A stretch of 54,643 bases of DNA from Nonomuraea ceibae (GTDB lineage Bacteria > Actinomycetota > Actinomycetes > Streptosporangiales > Streptosporangiaceae): assembly GCF_019396325.1 (NCBI RefSeq), contig NZ_JAHKRO010000064.1, positions 1-54,643 on the forward strand. Reading direction: 5' to 3'. A program made the translations under genes and the position numbers. Positions 27,322 to 35,934 of the stretch are shown here, in pieces (position 1 is the first letter of the stretch; every line of letters begins with the position of its first letter). The notes under the pieces are model-generated. The model was not told the DNA's origin. It did not search any database and was given only the letters and a program-made list of their open reading frames with translations.

Positions 27322-30108
27322 ATGGAGTCGCTGCTCATCCTGCACGCGGCAGCCGCCCTCTGCGCTCCTTGGCTGACCCGGCTGCTGGGGAGGGACGCGT
27401 TCCCGCTGCTCGCGCTGGCTCCGGCGGCCGGCTTCTGCTATTCGCTGTGGGTGCTGGCCTCGGGGGTGCCGGAGGTGTCGAGCTCGTCGTGGGCGCCGGC
27501 GCTGGGGCTGTCGCTGTCGTTCCGCGCCGACGAGCCGGGCCTGCTGATGATGGCGCTGGTGACGGGGGTGGGGCTGCTGGTCATGGTCTACAGCTCGCGC
27601 TACTTTCCGGCGGGCGAGGCGGGGCTGGCCAGGTTCGGCGGGTTCATGCTGGCGTTCGCGGGGGCGATGCTGGGGCTGGTCATGGCCGACGACCTGTTCC
27701 TGCTGTACGTGTTCTGGGAGCTGACGACGGTCTTCTCGTGGCTGCTGATCGGCTACGACCCGGAGAGCCGGGCGAGCAGGCGGGCGGCGATGAAGGCGCT
27801 GACGCTGACGACGCTGGGCGGGCTGGCGATGCTGGCCGGGTTCGTGGTGATCGGGCAGGCGGCGGGCACGTACCGGCTCTCGGCGATCGTGGCGGACCCG
27901 CCGCGGGGCGGGCCGGTGGCGGCGGGCCTGGTCCTGGTGCTGGCGGGGGCGCTGGCGAAGTCGGCGATCTTCCCGTTCAGCACGTGGCTGCCGGCGGCGA
28001 TGGCGGCGCCGACGCCGGTCTCGGCGTATCTGCACGCGGCGGCGATGGTCAAGGCGGGCGTCTACCTGCTGGCCAGGCTGGCGCCCGCGTTCGGGGACGT
28101 GCCGGTGTGGCGGGCGGTGGCGGTGCCGCTGGGCGTGCTGACGATGGTGCTGGGCGGCTGGCGGGCGCTGCGGGAGACGGATCTGAAGCGGCTGCTCGCG
28201 TACGGGACGGTGAGCCAGCTCGGCTTCCTGACGATCCTGTTCGGGATGGGCACCCGGGACGCGGCGCTGGCCGGGGTGGCGATGCTGCTGGCGCACGCGC
28301 TGTTCAAGGCGGCGCTGTTCCTGGTGGTGGGCGCGGTGGATCACGCGGCGGGCACGCGGGACCTGAACCGGCTGAGCGGGCTGTGGCGGTCGGCGCCGTG
28401 GCTGTGCGCGGCGGCGGTGCTGGCGGGCGCGTCGATGGCGGGGGTGCCGCCGCTGGTGGGGTTCGTGGCGAAGGAGGCGGCGCTGGAGTCGCTGCTGACG
28501 TGGGAGACCTTCGACACGCTGGCGCTGGCGGGGGTGGTGGCCGGCTCGGCGCTGACCGTCGCGTACACGCTGCGGTTCCTGTGGGGGGCGTTCGGCACGA
28601 AGCGGGGGCTGCGGCCGTCGCCGGCGCATCGCACGCCGGCGGCGATGTTCGCGCCGACGGCGCTGCTGTCGGCGCTGGGGCTGGCGCTGGCGCCGCTGGC
28701 GGGCGTGTACGACGCGGCCATGTCGGGCTACACGGGCTCCTTCCGTGACGCGGGGCACGGCACGCATCTGGCGCTGTGGACGGGCGCGGCGGTGCCGCTG
28801 CTGCTGTCGCTGCTGATCTTCGCCGTGGGCGGGCTGCTGTTCTGGGCGCGGCGGCCGGTGGCGCGGATCGGCGCGGCGTTGCAGTTCGCCGACTCGGCCA
28901 CGCTGTTCTGGACGGTGATGCGGCGGCTGGACCTGTTCGCGATCCAGACGACCGGCATCGTCCAGCGCGGCTCGGTGCCGGACTACCTGCTGATCACGCT
29001 GGCGTCGGTGGCGGCGCTCGGCCTGTTCTCCTTCCTGTACGTGACGCCGCCGGACCTGGATCTGCGGATCGTCGCCTGGCAGCAGCCGGAGCAGCCGTTC
29101 GTCGTGGTGCTGATGGTCGCGGCGGCCGCGCTGGCGCTGGCCGCGCGCGCGTACGTGCTGCTCGCGGTGGTGACCGGGCTGACCGGGTACGGGACGGCGC
29201 TGCTGTTCCTGGCGCACGGCTCTCCTGACCTGGCGCTGACGCAGTTCCTGGCCGAGACGCTGAGCCTGGTGGTGTTCGCGCTGGTGCTGCGGCGGCTGCC
29301 GATCGAGCCGGTCCAGGCGCGGCTGCGCTTCCCGTTCCGGCTGGCGATCGGGCTGGTGGTGGGGACGGTGACGGCGGGCGCGGGGATGCTGGCGATGGAG
29401 GCGCGGCAGGCCGAGCCCGTCGGCGGGCTGATGGCGGGGGCGGCCGAGCGGGCCGGGGCGCACAACATCGTCAGCGCGCTGCTGCTGGACATCCGCGCCT
29501 GGGACACGCTGGGCGAGAGCACCGTGCTCGTCGTGCTCACGCTGGGCGTCACGAGCCTGGTGTTCCTGCGGCGCACCTCGTACACGATCGAGCGGGACGA
29601 GGGCGGCACGGCCCGGCCGCCGGGGCGGCCGCACTGGCTGAGCTCGGCGCTGCCCCGGGGGGAGCGGGCGCTGGCGTTCGAGGTGGCGGCGCGGCTGACG
29701 TTCCACACGGTGCTGGTGCTGTCGGTCTACCTGCTGCTCGTCGGGCACAGCCTGGTGGGCGGCGGGTTCGCGGGCGGCATCGTGGCCGGGCTGGCGATCA
29801 CCGTACGCTACCTGGCGGGCGGCCGGTACGAGCTGGCGGCGGCGGTGCCGGTGCACGCGGGCGTGCTGCTGGGCGCGGGGCTGACGCTGTCGACCGGCAC
29901 CGCGCTGGCAGGGCTGCTGTCGAGCGGCGCGGCGCTGACGATGCTGGCCGCCGACGTGACGGTGCCGCTGCTCGGCACCCTGCACCTGTCCACGGGCCTG
30001 CTGTTCGACCTCGGCGTGTACGTGACCGTGATCGGGATGGTGCAGGACGTGCTGCGCGCGCTGGGCGCCGAGCTCGACCGTCAGATCGAGAAGGAGAACG
30101 CCTCGTGA
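27322..30108 (+). CDS. mrpA: Mrp Na+/H+ antiporter subunit A (with fused MnhB domain)
   Basis: 928 residues. The largest subunit of the multi-component Mrp monovalent cation/proton antiporter in the membrane. It has an NADH-dehydrogenase ND5-like N-terminal half with the conserved FWELTTVFSWLLIGYD and KSAIFPFSTWLPAAMAAPTPVSAYLHAAAMVKAG. A DUF4040/MbhE-like region follows, then a C-terminal MnhB domain (about residues 785-915) with LLVGHSLVGGGFAGG. No separate mrpB gene is present, so A and B functions are in one chain, as in other actinobacteria. The start has GGAG six bases upstream. The 162-bp leader shows no obvious regulator site. Operon role: sodium, pH and envelope homeostasis. Confidence 0.95.
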   Translation: MESLLILHAAAALCAPWLTRLLGRDAFPLLALAPAAGFCYSLWVLASGVPEVSSSSWAPALGLSLSFRADEPGLLMMALVTGVGLLVMVYSSRYFPAGEAGLARFGGFMLAFAGAMLGLVMADDLFLLYVFWELTTVFSWLLIGYDPESRASRRAAMKALTLTTLGGLAMLAGFVVIGQAAGTYRLSAIVADPPRGGPVAAGLVLVLAGALAKSAIFPFSTWLPAAMAAPTPVSAYLHAAAMVKAGVYLLARLAPAFGDVPVWRAVAVPLGVLTMVLGGWRALRETDLKRLLAYGTVSQLGFLTILFGMGTRDAALAGVAMLLAHALFKAALFLVVGAVDHAAGTRDLNRLSGLWRSAPWLCAAAVLAGASMAGVPPLVGFVAKEAALESLLTWETFDTLALAGVVAGSALTVAYTLRFLWGAFGTKRGLRPSPAHRTPAAMFAPTALLSALGLALAPLAGVYDAAMSGYTGSFRDAGHGTHLALWTGAAVPLLLSLLIFAVGGLLFWARRPVARIGAALQFADSATLFWTVMRRLDLFAIQTTGIVQRGSVPDYLLITLASVAALGLFSFLYVTPPDLDLRIVAWQQPEQPFVVVLMVAAAALALAARAYVLLAVVTGLTGYGTALLFLAHGSPDLALTQFLAETLSLVVFALVLRRLPIEPVQARLRFPFRLAIGLVVGTVTAGAGMLAMEARQAEPVGGLMAGAAERAGAHNIVSALLLDIRAWDTLGESTVLVVLTLGVTSLVFLRRTSYTIERDEGGTARPPGRPHWLSSALPRGERALAFEVAARLTFHTVLVLSVYLLLVGHSLVGGGFAGGIVAGLAITVRYLAGGRYELAAAVPVHAGVLLGAGLTLSTGTALAGLLSSGAALTMLAADVTVPLLGTLHLSTGLLFDLGVYVTVIGMVQDVLRALGAELDRQIEKENAS

Positions 30109-30674
30109 CGATCCCGCTGCTGCCGTTCGCCGCCTCCGGGGTGCTGATCGCCACCGGGGTGACGCTGATGCTGGAGCGGAGCCTGGTCCGGCTGCTGGCC
30201 GGCGTGGTGATGCTGGGCAACGGGGTGAACCTGCTCATCGTCACCTCCAGCGGCAGCCCGGGCAGCCCGCCGATCCTGGGCCGGTTCCCGCAGGAGGGGA
30301 TGGCCGACCCGCTGCCGCAGGCGATGGTGCTGACCGCGATCGTCATCACGCTGGGCGTGACCGCGTTCCTGCTGGCGATGGTGCACCGGTCGTGGCAGCT
30401 CACCGGCAGCGACGAGGTGCAGGACGACACCGAGGACCGGCGGGTGCGGCTGCGCGCGCGGGCGGGCGAGCTGAGCGAGGCGGTGCGGCGCAGGCAGGAG
30501 GAGTACCGGCGGCTGCTGGCCGAGGAGCGGGTGCAGCGGCCCACGGAGAAGGAGGCCCGGCGGCGGCTGCGGCTGCGGCGGCGCGAGGCGCTGCGGCTGA
30601 TGCGGCACGCCATCCGGCAGGAGCGGGCGCGGCAGGCGCTGGCGCTGGACCCGGAGCTGGAGGGCGACGACTGA
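30105..30674 (+). CDS. mrpC: Mrp antiporter subunit C with Arg/Glu-rich C-terminal extension
   Basis: 189 residues. The first ~110 residues are the NuoK-like MnhC domain with three transmembrane helices (TGVTLMLERSLVRLLAGVVML, QAMVLTAIVITLGVTAFLLA). The remaining ~75 are a highly charged helical tail with RRRQEEYRRLLAEERVQRP and RRRLRLRRREALRLMRHAI, not part of the usual ~110-115-residue subunit. The tail would lie in the cytoplasm and might contact RNA, acidic lipid or another subunit. The GTG overlaps the mrpA stop and the next ATG overlaps its own stop (TGATG). Confidence 0.93.
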   Translation: MTIPLLPFAASGVLIATGVTLMLERSLVRLLAGVVMLGNGVNLLIVTSSGSPGSPPILGRFPQEGMADPLPQAMVLTAIVITLGVTAFLLAMVHRSWQLTGSDEVQDDTEDRRVRLRARAGELSEAVRRRQEEYRRLLAEERVQRPTEKEARRRLRLRRREALRLMRHAIRQERARQALALDPELEGDD

Positions 30675-32224
30675 TGGAGAGCCTCGTCGCGGTGCCGGTG
30701 CTGCTGCCGCTGCTGGCGGCCGGTGTGAAGCTGGCGATCGGCGCGCGGCTGCGCCGTCTGCAGTCGCTCATCAGCATCGTGACGCTGACGATCACGGCCG
30801 TGGTGTCGCTGGTGCTGCTCGTGGAGGTGGACGCGCACGGGCCGGTGGTCACCGAGCTGGGCGGCTGGGAGTCGCCGCTGGGCATCTGCCTGGTGGCCGA
30901 CCGGCTGTCGACGTTGATGCTGGTGGTCTCGACGCTGGTGACGCTCTGCGTGATGGTGTACGCGGTGGGCGGCGCGTACGCCGACCAGGAGCACGACGCG
31001 CCCATGGCGATCTTCAATCCGGCGTTCCTGGTGATGGTGGCGGGGGTGGCGGACGCGTTCCTGTCGGGTGACCTGTTCAACCTGTTCGTGGCGTTCGAGA
31101 TGCTGCTGAGCGGCTCGTACGTGCTGCTGACGTTCGGCGGCACCCAGTCGCGCATCCGGGCGGGGGCCACGTACACGGTGATGGGGCTGGCCTCGTCGAT
31201 GCTGTTCCTCATCGCGCTGGCCGTCACGTACGCGGCGACGGGGACGCTGTCGTTCGCGCAGCTCGCCGAGCGGTTCGGGCCGCTGGACACGCACGTGAAG
31301 CTGCTGATCGAGCTGACGCTGCTGCTCGCGTTCGCGATCAAGGCGGCGATCTTCCCGCTGTCGGCGTGGCTGCCGGACTCCTATCCGACGGCGCCTGCCC
31401 CGGCGACCGCGGTCTTCGCCGGGCTGCTCACCAAGGTCGGCGTGTACGCGATCATCCGGCTGGAGGCGCTGCTGTTCCCCGGCGGGCCGGTGGCGACGCT
31501 GCTGATGTGGGTGGCGCTGGCGACGATGCTGGTGGGGGTGCTGGGCGCGGTCGCGCAGACCGACATCAAGCGGGTGTTCTCCTTCACGCTGGTCAGCCAC
31601 ATCGGCTACATGGTGTTCGGCGTGGCGCTGTCGACCGTGCAGGGGCTCAGCGGGGCGATCTTCTACGTGGTGCACCACATCACGGTCACGACCGGGCTGT
31701 TCCTGGTGGCGGGGCTGATCGAGCGGCGGGCCGGCACCACGCGGGTGGAGCGGCTGGGCGGGCTGATGACGGCCACGCCGCTGATCGCGCTGCTGTATCT
31801 GATCCCGGCGCTGAACCTGTCGGGCATCCCGCCCATGTCGGGCTTCCTGGGCAAGCTGGCGCTCATCCAGGCCGGGCTCGCCGACGGCAGCCCGCTGGCG
31901 CTGCTGCTGGTCGCGGGCAGCCTGACGACGAGCCTGCTCACCCTGTACGCGGTGGCCAAGGTGTGGGGCAAGGCGTTCTGGCGGGCGCCGGAGCCGTCGG
32001 TCACCGGGACGGTGGTGGAGAGCGACGAGTCCACCGGCGAGGACCCGGTGGTGACCACGACCACGATGCCGCTGACGCTCGTCGGGTCCACGGCGGCGCT
32101 GGTGGTGCTCGGGCTGTCGTACACGCTGCTCGCCGGGCCGCTGTCGGCGCTGACCGACCGGGCCGCCGCCGAGCTCATGTCCCGGGGGCCGTACGTCTCC
32201 GCCGTGCTGGGGAGGGGCGAGTGA
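30674..32224 (+). CDS. mrpD: Mrp antiporter subunit D
   Basis: 516 residues. ND4/ND2-like proton-translocating subunit with about fourteen transmembrane helices. Conserved features are the Glu in NLFVAFEMLLSGSYVLLT, and KAAIFPLSAWLPDSYPTAPAPATAVFAGLLTKVGVYAI with the essential lysines. A hydrophilic stretch with SVTGTVVESDESTGEDP lies near the C-terminus before the last helices. The ATG shares bases with the mrpC stop. Longer in-frame reading upstream is a shadow of mrpC. Confidence 0.95.
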   Translation: MESLVAVPVLLPLLAAGVKLAIGARLRRLQSLISIVTLTITAVVSLVLLVEVDAHGPVVTELGGWESPLGICLVADRLSTLMLVVSTLVTLCVMVYAVGGAYADQEHDAPMAIFNPAFLVMVAGVADAFLSGDLFNLFVAFEMLLSGSYVLLTFGGTQSRIRAGATYTVMGLASSMLFLIALAVTYAATGTLSFAQLAERFGPLDTHVKLLIELTLLLAFAIKAAIFPLSAWLPDSYPTAPAPATAVFAGLLTKVGVYAIIRLEALLFPGGPVATLLMWVALATMLVGVLGAVAQTDIKRVFSFTLVSHIGYMVFGVALSTVQGLSGAIFYVVHHITVTTGLFLVAGLIERRAGTTRVERLGGLMTATPLIALLYLIPALNLSGIPPMSGFLGKLALIQAGLADGSPLALLLVAGSLTTSLLTLYAVAKVWGKAFWRAPEPSVTGTVVESDESTGEDPVVTTTTMPLTLVGSTAALVVLGLSYTLLAGPLSALTDRAAAELMSRGPYVSAVLGRGE

Positions 32225-32760
32225 CGTCGAGGCTGCTCACGCCGAGGGTGTTCGGCAGGCCGGTGCCGGTGCCGCTGGTGGCGTGGCTGACGCTGATCTG
32301 GGTGATGCTGTGGGGCAGCGTGTCGCCGCTCACGCTGGCGGGCGGGGTGGTGGCGGGGGCTCTGGTGGTGTGGCTGCTGCCGCTGCCGGTGCTCGACCCG
32401 GGCATCCGGCTGTGGCCGGTCGCTTTCGTGCGGTTCGCGGCGTGGTTCGGGCTGGACCTGGTGACCTCGACGGTGCGGGTGGTGTTCTGGGTGCTGCATC
32501 CGGGGCCGCCGCCGACGGGCGTGGTCCGTGCGCCGCTGCGCACCTCGTCCGAGTCGATGATCATGATGGTGATGGTGGCGGTGTCGACCGTGCCGGGGAG
32601 CCTGGTGCTGGAGTACCTGCCGGAGCGGCGCGAGCTGGTGCTGCACCTGCTGGGGCGGCGCGGGGACCTGGACGAGATCGGCCGGGCGGAGGTGGCCGGG
32701 CTGGAGTCGCGCATCGTCCGGGCGTTCGGCACCTCGGCCGACCGGGAGGAGCTGGGATGA
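32221..32760 (+). CDS. mrpE: Mrp antiporter subunit E
   Basis: 179 residues. Membrane subunit with two or three N-terminal helices and a cytoplasmic domain. SESMIMMVMVAVSTVPGSLVLE and the preceding TGVVRAPL match the MnhE family. The GTG overlaps the mrpD stop as GTGA, and the mrpF ATG overlaps its stop as ATGA. Length is slightly above the usual ~160 residues. Confidence 0.93.
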   Translation: MTSRLLTPRVFGRPVPVPLVAWLTLIWVMLWGSVSPLTLAGGVVAGALVVWLLPLPVLDPGIRLWPVAFVRFAAWFGLDLVTSTVRVVFWVLHPGPPPTGVVRAPLRTSSESMIMMVMVAVSTVPGSLVLEYLPERRELVLHLLGRRGDLDEIGRAEVAGLESRIVRAFGTSADREELG

Positions 32761-33017
32761 CTGCGGTTTATGTGGTGACGCTGGCGCTGCTCGCCTGCGG
32801 GGCCGCTGCGGCGCTCTACCGGGTGGCGCGCGGGCCGTCGATGCTGGACCGGGCGGTGTCGCTGGACGTGCTGACGTCGCTGGCGATGTGCGGGCTGGGC
32901 GCGTTCGCGGCGGTCACGGACGACTACTCGGACGTCCCGATCCTGCTGGTGCTGTCGCTGCTCGGATTCGTCGGGTCGGTGTCGATCGCCCGCTTCTTCC
33001 CCGGCCGGTCGCGGTGA
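32757..33017 (+). CDS. mrpF: Mrp antiporter subunit F
   Basis: 86 residues, three transmembrane helices, with the family signature YRVARGPSMLDRAVSLDVL and the final GFVGSVSIARF. Normal length for MnhF. The start codon overlaps the mrpE stop and its own stop overlaps the mrpG start. Confidence 0.94.
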   Translation: MTAVYVVTLALLACGAAAALYRVARGPSMLDRAVSLDVLTSLAMCGLGAFAAVTDDYSDVPILLVLSLLGFVGSVSIARFFPGRSR

Positions 33018-33364
33018 GCGTGCTGGACGTGGCGGCGGCCGCGTGCCTGCTCACCGGGGCGGTGCTGGCACTGTCGGCGGGGGCCGGGCTGATGCGCTTC
33101 CGCAACACCCTCGACCGCATGCACGCCGGCACCAAGCCGCAGGTGCTGAGCGTGCTGCTGGTGCTGCTGGCGATGTGGCTGCGCGAGCCCACCCTGTGGC
33201 TCGCCGGGCCGCTGCTGATCGTCGGCGTGTCCCAGGTGATCACGGTGTCGGTGGCCGCGTACGTGATCGCCAGGGCGGCCCACCGCCGCCGAGCCCCCGA
33301 GGACGACGACGGCACCGCGCTGCCGCCCGATCACTCCCCCGCGCCGGGCCGCGAGCGGCGCTGA
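33014..33364 (+). CDS. mrpG: Mrp antiporter subunit G
   Basis: 116 residues. Three helices with the MnhG signature GLMRFRNTLDRMHAGTKPQ. The GTG overlaps the mrpF stop. The hydrophilic tail (EDDDGTALPPDHSPAPGRERR) is encoded in DNA that is also the 3' end of the convergent membrane-protein gene, a 34-bp tail-to-tail overlap. Last gene of the operon. Confidence 0.94.
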   Translation: MSVLDVAAAACLLTGAVLALSAGAGLMRFRNTLDRMHAGTKPQVLSVLLVLLAMWLREPTLWLAGPLLIVGVSQVITVSVAAYVIARAAHRRRAPEDDDGTALPPDHSPAPGRERR

Positions 33365-33852
33365 GACCCGCCGTCGTCCCCGTTGGAGTTGTGCCGGTCG
33401 ATGGCCGGCTGGGCGAACCACGCCCACGCCGCCAGCGCCGCGACGACCCCCGCCGTGCCCCAGGCGAGCGCCGAGTCGAACAGGAAGTCCACGACCAGCA
33501 TCGTCGCCGCCGTCATCGACATGGCCAGCGCCAGCGCCCCGGCGATCCCGTAGAAGTTGGAGCGCCGCACCAGCCGCTCCTTCATGCCCTGCCGGAACAG
33601 CACCCGGTGCTGGTTGGCGGGCGCGATGTAGCAGATCGACGCGATCGCCGCGCTGACCAGCGCCACGTAGAACAGCCACCGGTCGAACGCGCTCAGCCGG
33701 ACGAACCCCTGCGAGAACGGCACCGTCAACAGGAACGCGAACAGCACCTGCACCCCGGTGACCGCCACGCGGGCGCCCTGCAGCAGCTCGACGAAATTAC
33801 GGTCGGCCCGCTCCTGCCGGGTCTCCCTGTCCTGCTCCGGCACCTGTTCCAT
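33331..33852 (-). CDS. DUF6328-like four-helix membrane protein
   Basis: 173 residues. A charged N-terminus (EQDRETRQERADRNFVELLQGARVAVTGVQVLFAFLLT) leads into four predicted transmembrane helices, then a soluble tail. The NF-ELLQ-RVAVTGVQ-LFAFLL and ANQHRVLFRQGMKERLV patterns match my memory of the DUF6328 family, which has no known function. It overlaps mrpG tail-to-tail by 34 bp. It lies downstream of the molybdenum oxidase operon, separated by a hairpin. Confidence 0.75.
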   Translation of the reverse strand: MEQVPEQDRETRQERADRNFVELLQGARVAVTGVQVLFAFLLTVPFSQGFVRLSAFDRWLFYVALVSAAIASICYIAPANQHRVLFRQGMKERLVRRSNFYGIAGALALAMSMTAATMLVVDFLFDSALAWGTAGVVAALAAWAWFAQPAIDRHNSNGDDGGSQRRSRPGAGE

Positions 33853-33891
33853 ACCCGCCCTCCCTGACCTCGCGCCTGCCGGGGATCTCCT

Positions 33892-33905
33892 CTTCCTTGA
33901 GGAAG
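33892..33905 (-). terminator. Short hairpin after the molybdenum subunit gene
   Basis: CTTCC-TTGA-GGAAG is a perfect 5-base-arm hairpin (6 if the centre is tightened) a few bases beyond the stop of the large oxidase subunit gene and before the DUF6328-like gene. There is no T-run, so termination would be weak. It may only mark the end of the oxidase operon. Confidence 0.35.
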
Positions 33906-33909
33906 CGGG

Positions 33910-35934
33910 TCAAAACCCCGCCAGCAGCTTGGCCGGGGTGATCGGCAGGTCACGGACCCGGACGCCGGTGGCGTGGTGGACGGCGTTGCCGATCGCGGCG
34001 GCCGTGCCGACGATGCCGATCTCGCCGATGCCCTTGGCGCCCATCGGGTTGAGGTGCGGGTCGTCCTCGTCGATCCAGTACGCGCGCACGTCCGGCACGT
34101 CGGCGCACGCCGGGACGTGATACTGGGCCAGGTCGTGGTTGCCGAACCCGCCGAACTCCGCGTCGGTGACGCTCTCCTCCATGAGCGCCATGCCCAGCCC
34201 CATCGTCATGCCGCCGACGAACTGGGAGCGGGCCAGGTCGGGGTCGATGACCCGGCCGGCGGCGAACACGCCGAGCAGCCTCGGCACCCGCACCTCGCCG
34301 GTGTCCGGGTCGACGCGCACCTCGGCGAACTGCGCGCCGAACGCGTGCCTGGCGTAGTCGCCGCCCCTCCCCGCCTCCCCGGCGGTGTCGGCGGCGCCGT
34401 GCTTCCCGTCGCGCAGCAGCTCCTCGCAGGCCCGTACGACGGCCGAGCCCCACGAGGCCAGGCCCATCGAGCCGCCGGCGAGCGGCGCGGCGGGCAGGTC
34501 GCTGTCGCCGAGCTCGACCCGCACCCGGCCGGCGGGCACGTCGAGGGCGCCGGCGGCGATGGCAGTGAGCGCCGTGCGGGCGCCGGTGCCGATGTCGGCG
34601 GCGGCGAGCCTGATCACGAAGGCGCCGTCCTCGGCGGTGGCGGTGGCCTGGGAGGGCCGGGTCATGGCCGGGTAGGTGGAGGCGGCGACGCCGGTGCCGA
34701 CCAGCCAGCGGCCGTCGCGCCGGACCCCGGGCGCCGGGTCGCGCCCCTCCCAGCCGAACCGGCGGGCGCCCTCGCGCAGGCAGGCCACCAGGTTGCGGGA
34801 GCTGAACGGCAGCCCGCCCTCCGGCTCGGCGTCCGGCTCGTTGATCACGCGCAGCTCGATCGGGTCGATCCCGGCGGCCACGGCCAGCTCGTCCATCGCC
34901 GACTCCAGCGCGTACATGCCGGGGCACTCGCCGGGGGCGCGCATCCACGAGGGGCTGGCGACGTCCAGGCGGACCAGCCGGTGCGCGGTGCGCAGCGCCG
35001 GCGTGGCGTACATGGTGCGGGCGGGCACGGCGGCCTGCTCGGCGAACTCGACGAGCGTCGAGCTCTGCACGCGCACCTCGTGGTCGAGCGCGGTCAGCCG
35101 GCCGGTCGCGTCGCAGCCGAGGCGCAGCCGGTGGATGGTGGGCGTGCGGTAGCCGGTGACGTCGAAGAGCTGCTGCCGGGTGAGCGCGATCTTGACCGGG
35201 CGGCCGGTGGCGCGGGCGGCGAGCGCGGCGAGTATCGCGTGCGGCCGGGTGGTGCCCTTGGACCCGAAGCCGCCGCCGACGTGCCGCGACACGACGCGCA
35301 CGCGTTCCGGGGGCAGGCCGAGCGTGCGCGCGATGGTGTCGCGGTCGGCGGCGGCGCCCTGGGTGGAGTCGTAGACGGTCAGCCGGTCGCCGTCCAGGAC
35401 GGCGAGGGCGGCGTGCGGCTCCATCGGGTTGTTGTGCAGCGGCGGCGTGCTGTAGGTGACGTCCACGGTGACGGCGGCGCCGTCGAGCCCGGCGGTCACG
35501 TCGCCCTTCACGGTGTCGGCGGGGAAGGCCGGGTTGACCTTCTCCGGCCGGTAGAGGCCGGGGTGGTCGGCGCGCAGCAGCACGTCGTGCGGCTCGGCCG
35601 CGTAGGTGACGCGGACGGCGCGGGCGGCGGCGCGGGCGTTCTCGTAGGTGTCGGCGACGACGGCGGCGACGATCTGCCCCCGGTAGGCGACGTCCCGGCT
35701 GCTGAACAGGCGCAGCTCGGGGTCGGCGTCGCCGGCCAGGTCCGGCGGGTCGTCGCTGGACAGCACGGCCAGCACGCCGGGCATCGCGCGGGCCGCCTCG
35801 GCGTCGATCGCGGTGACGCGGCCCTTGGCGATCCCGGACTGGACGGCGTAGGCGTGGGCGACGCCGTCCACGGGGTACTCGGCGGCGTAGAGGGCTCGGC
35901 CGGTGACCTTGTCCCGGCCTTCGACACGGTTCAC
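33910..35934 (-). CDS. Aldehyde/xanthine oxidase-type molybdenum subunit (PaoC-like)
   Basis: 674 residues. Molybdopterin-cytosine-dinucleotide-binding catalytic subunit of the xanthine oxidase family. Visible cofactor motifs are GGGFGSKG, the MRAPGE loop near the active site, DIGTGARTA, and the terminal GAKGIGEIG with the catalytic glutamate. It starts with a GTG that overlaps the flavin-subunit stop as GTGA and reads VNRVEGRDKVTGRALYAAEY, the normal family start. Longer in-frame reading upstream is a shadow. The subunit set resembles E. coli PaoABC, which oxidises aromatic aldehydes. The native substrate here is unknown. No XdhC/PaoD-type maturation gene is adjacent. Confidence 0.92.
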   Translation of the reverse strand: MNRVEGRDKVTGRALYAAEYPVDGVAHAYAVQSGIAKGRVTAIDAEAARAMPGVLAVLSSDDPPDLAGDADPELRLFSSRDVAYRGQIVAAVVADTYENARAAARAVRVTYAAEPHDVLLRADHPGLYRPEKVNPAFPADTVKGDVTAGLDGAAVTVDVTYSTPPLHNNPMEPHAALAVLDGDRLTVYDSTQGAAADRDTIARTLGLPPERVRVVSRHVGGGFGSKGTTRPHAILAALAARATGRPVKIALTRQQLFDVTGYRTPTIHRLRLGCDATGRLTALDHEVRVQSSTLVEFAEQAAVPARTMYATPALRTAHRLVRLDVASPSWMRAPGECPGMYALESAMDELAVAAGIDPIELRVINEPDAEPEGGLPFSSRNLVACLREGARRFGWEGRDPAPGVRRDGRWLVGTGVAASTYPAMTRPSQATATAEDGAFVIRLAAADIGTGARTALTAIAAGALDVPAGRVRVELGDSDLPAAPLAGGSMGLASWGSAVVRACEELLRDGKHGAADTAGEAGRGGDYARHAFGAQFAEVRVDPDTGEVRVPRLLGVFAAGRVIDPDLARSQFVGGMTMGLGMALMEESVTDAEFGGFGNHDLAQYHVPACADVPDVRAYWIDEDDPHLNPMGAKGIGEIGIVGTAAAIGNAVHHATGVRVRDLPITPAKLLAGF

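Noticed and set aside
26791..29985. 1064-residue minus-strand open frame across the Mrp region
   Set aside because: Only its last 122 residues look like a protein. The rest is Arg/His/Gln-rich antisense of mrpA, a G/C-rich shadow.
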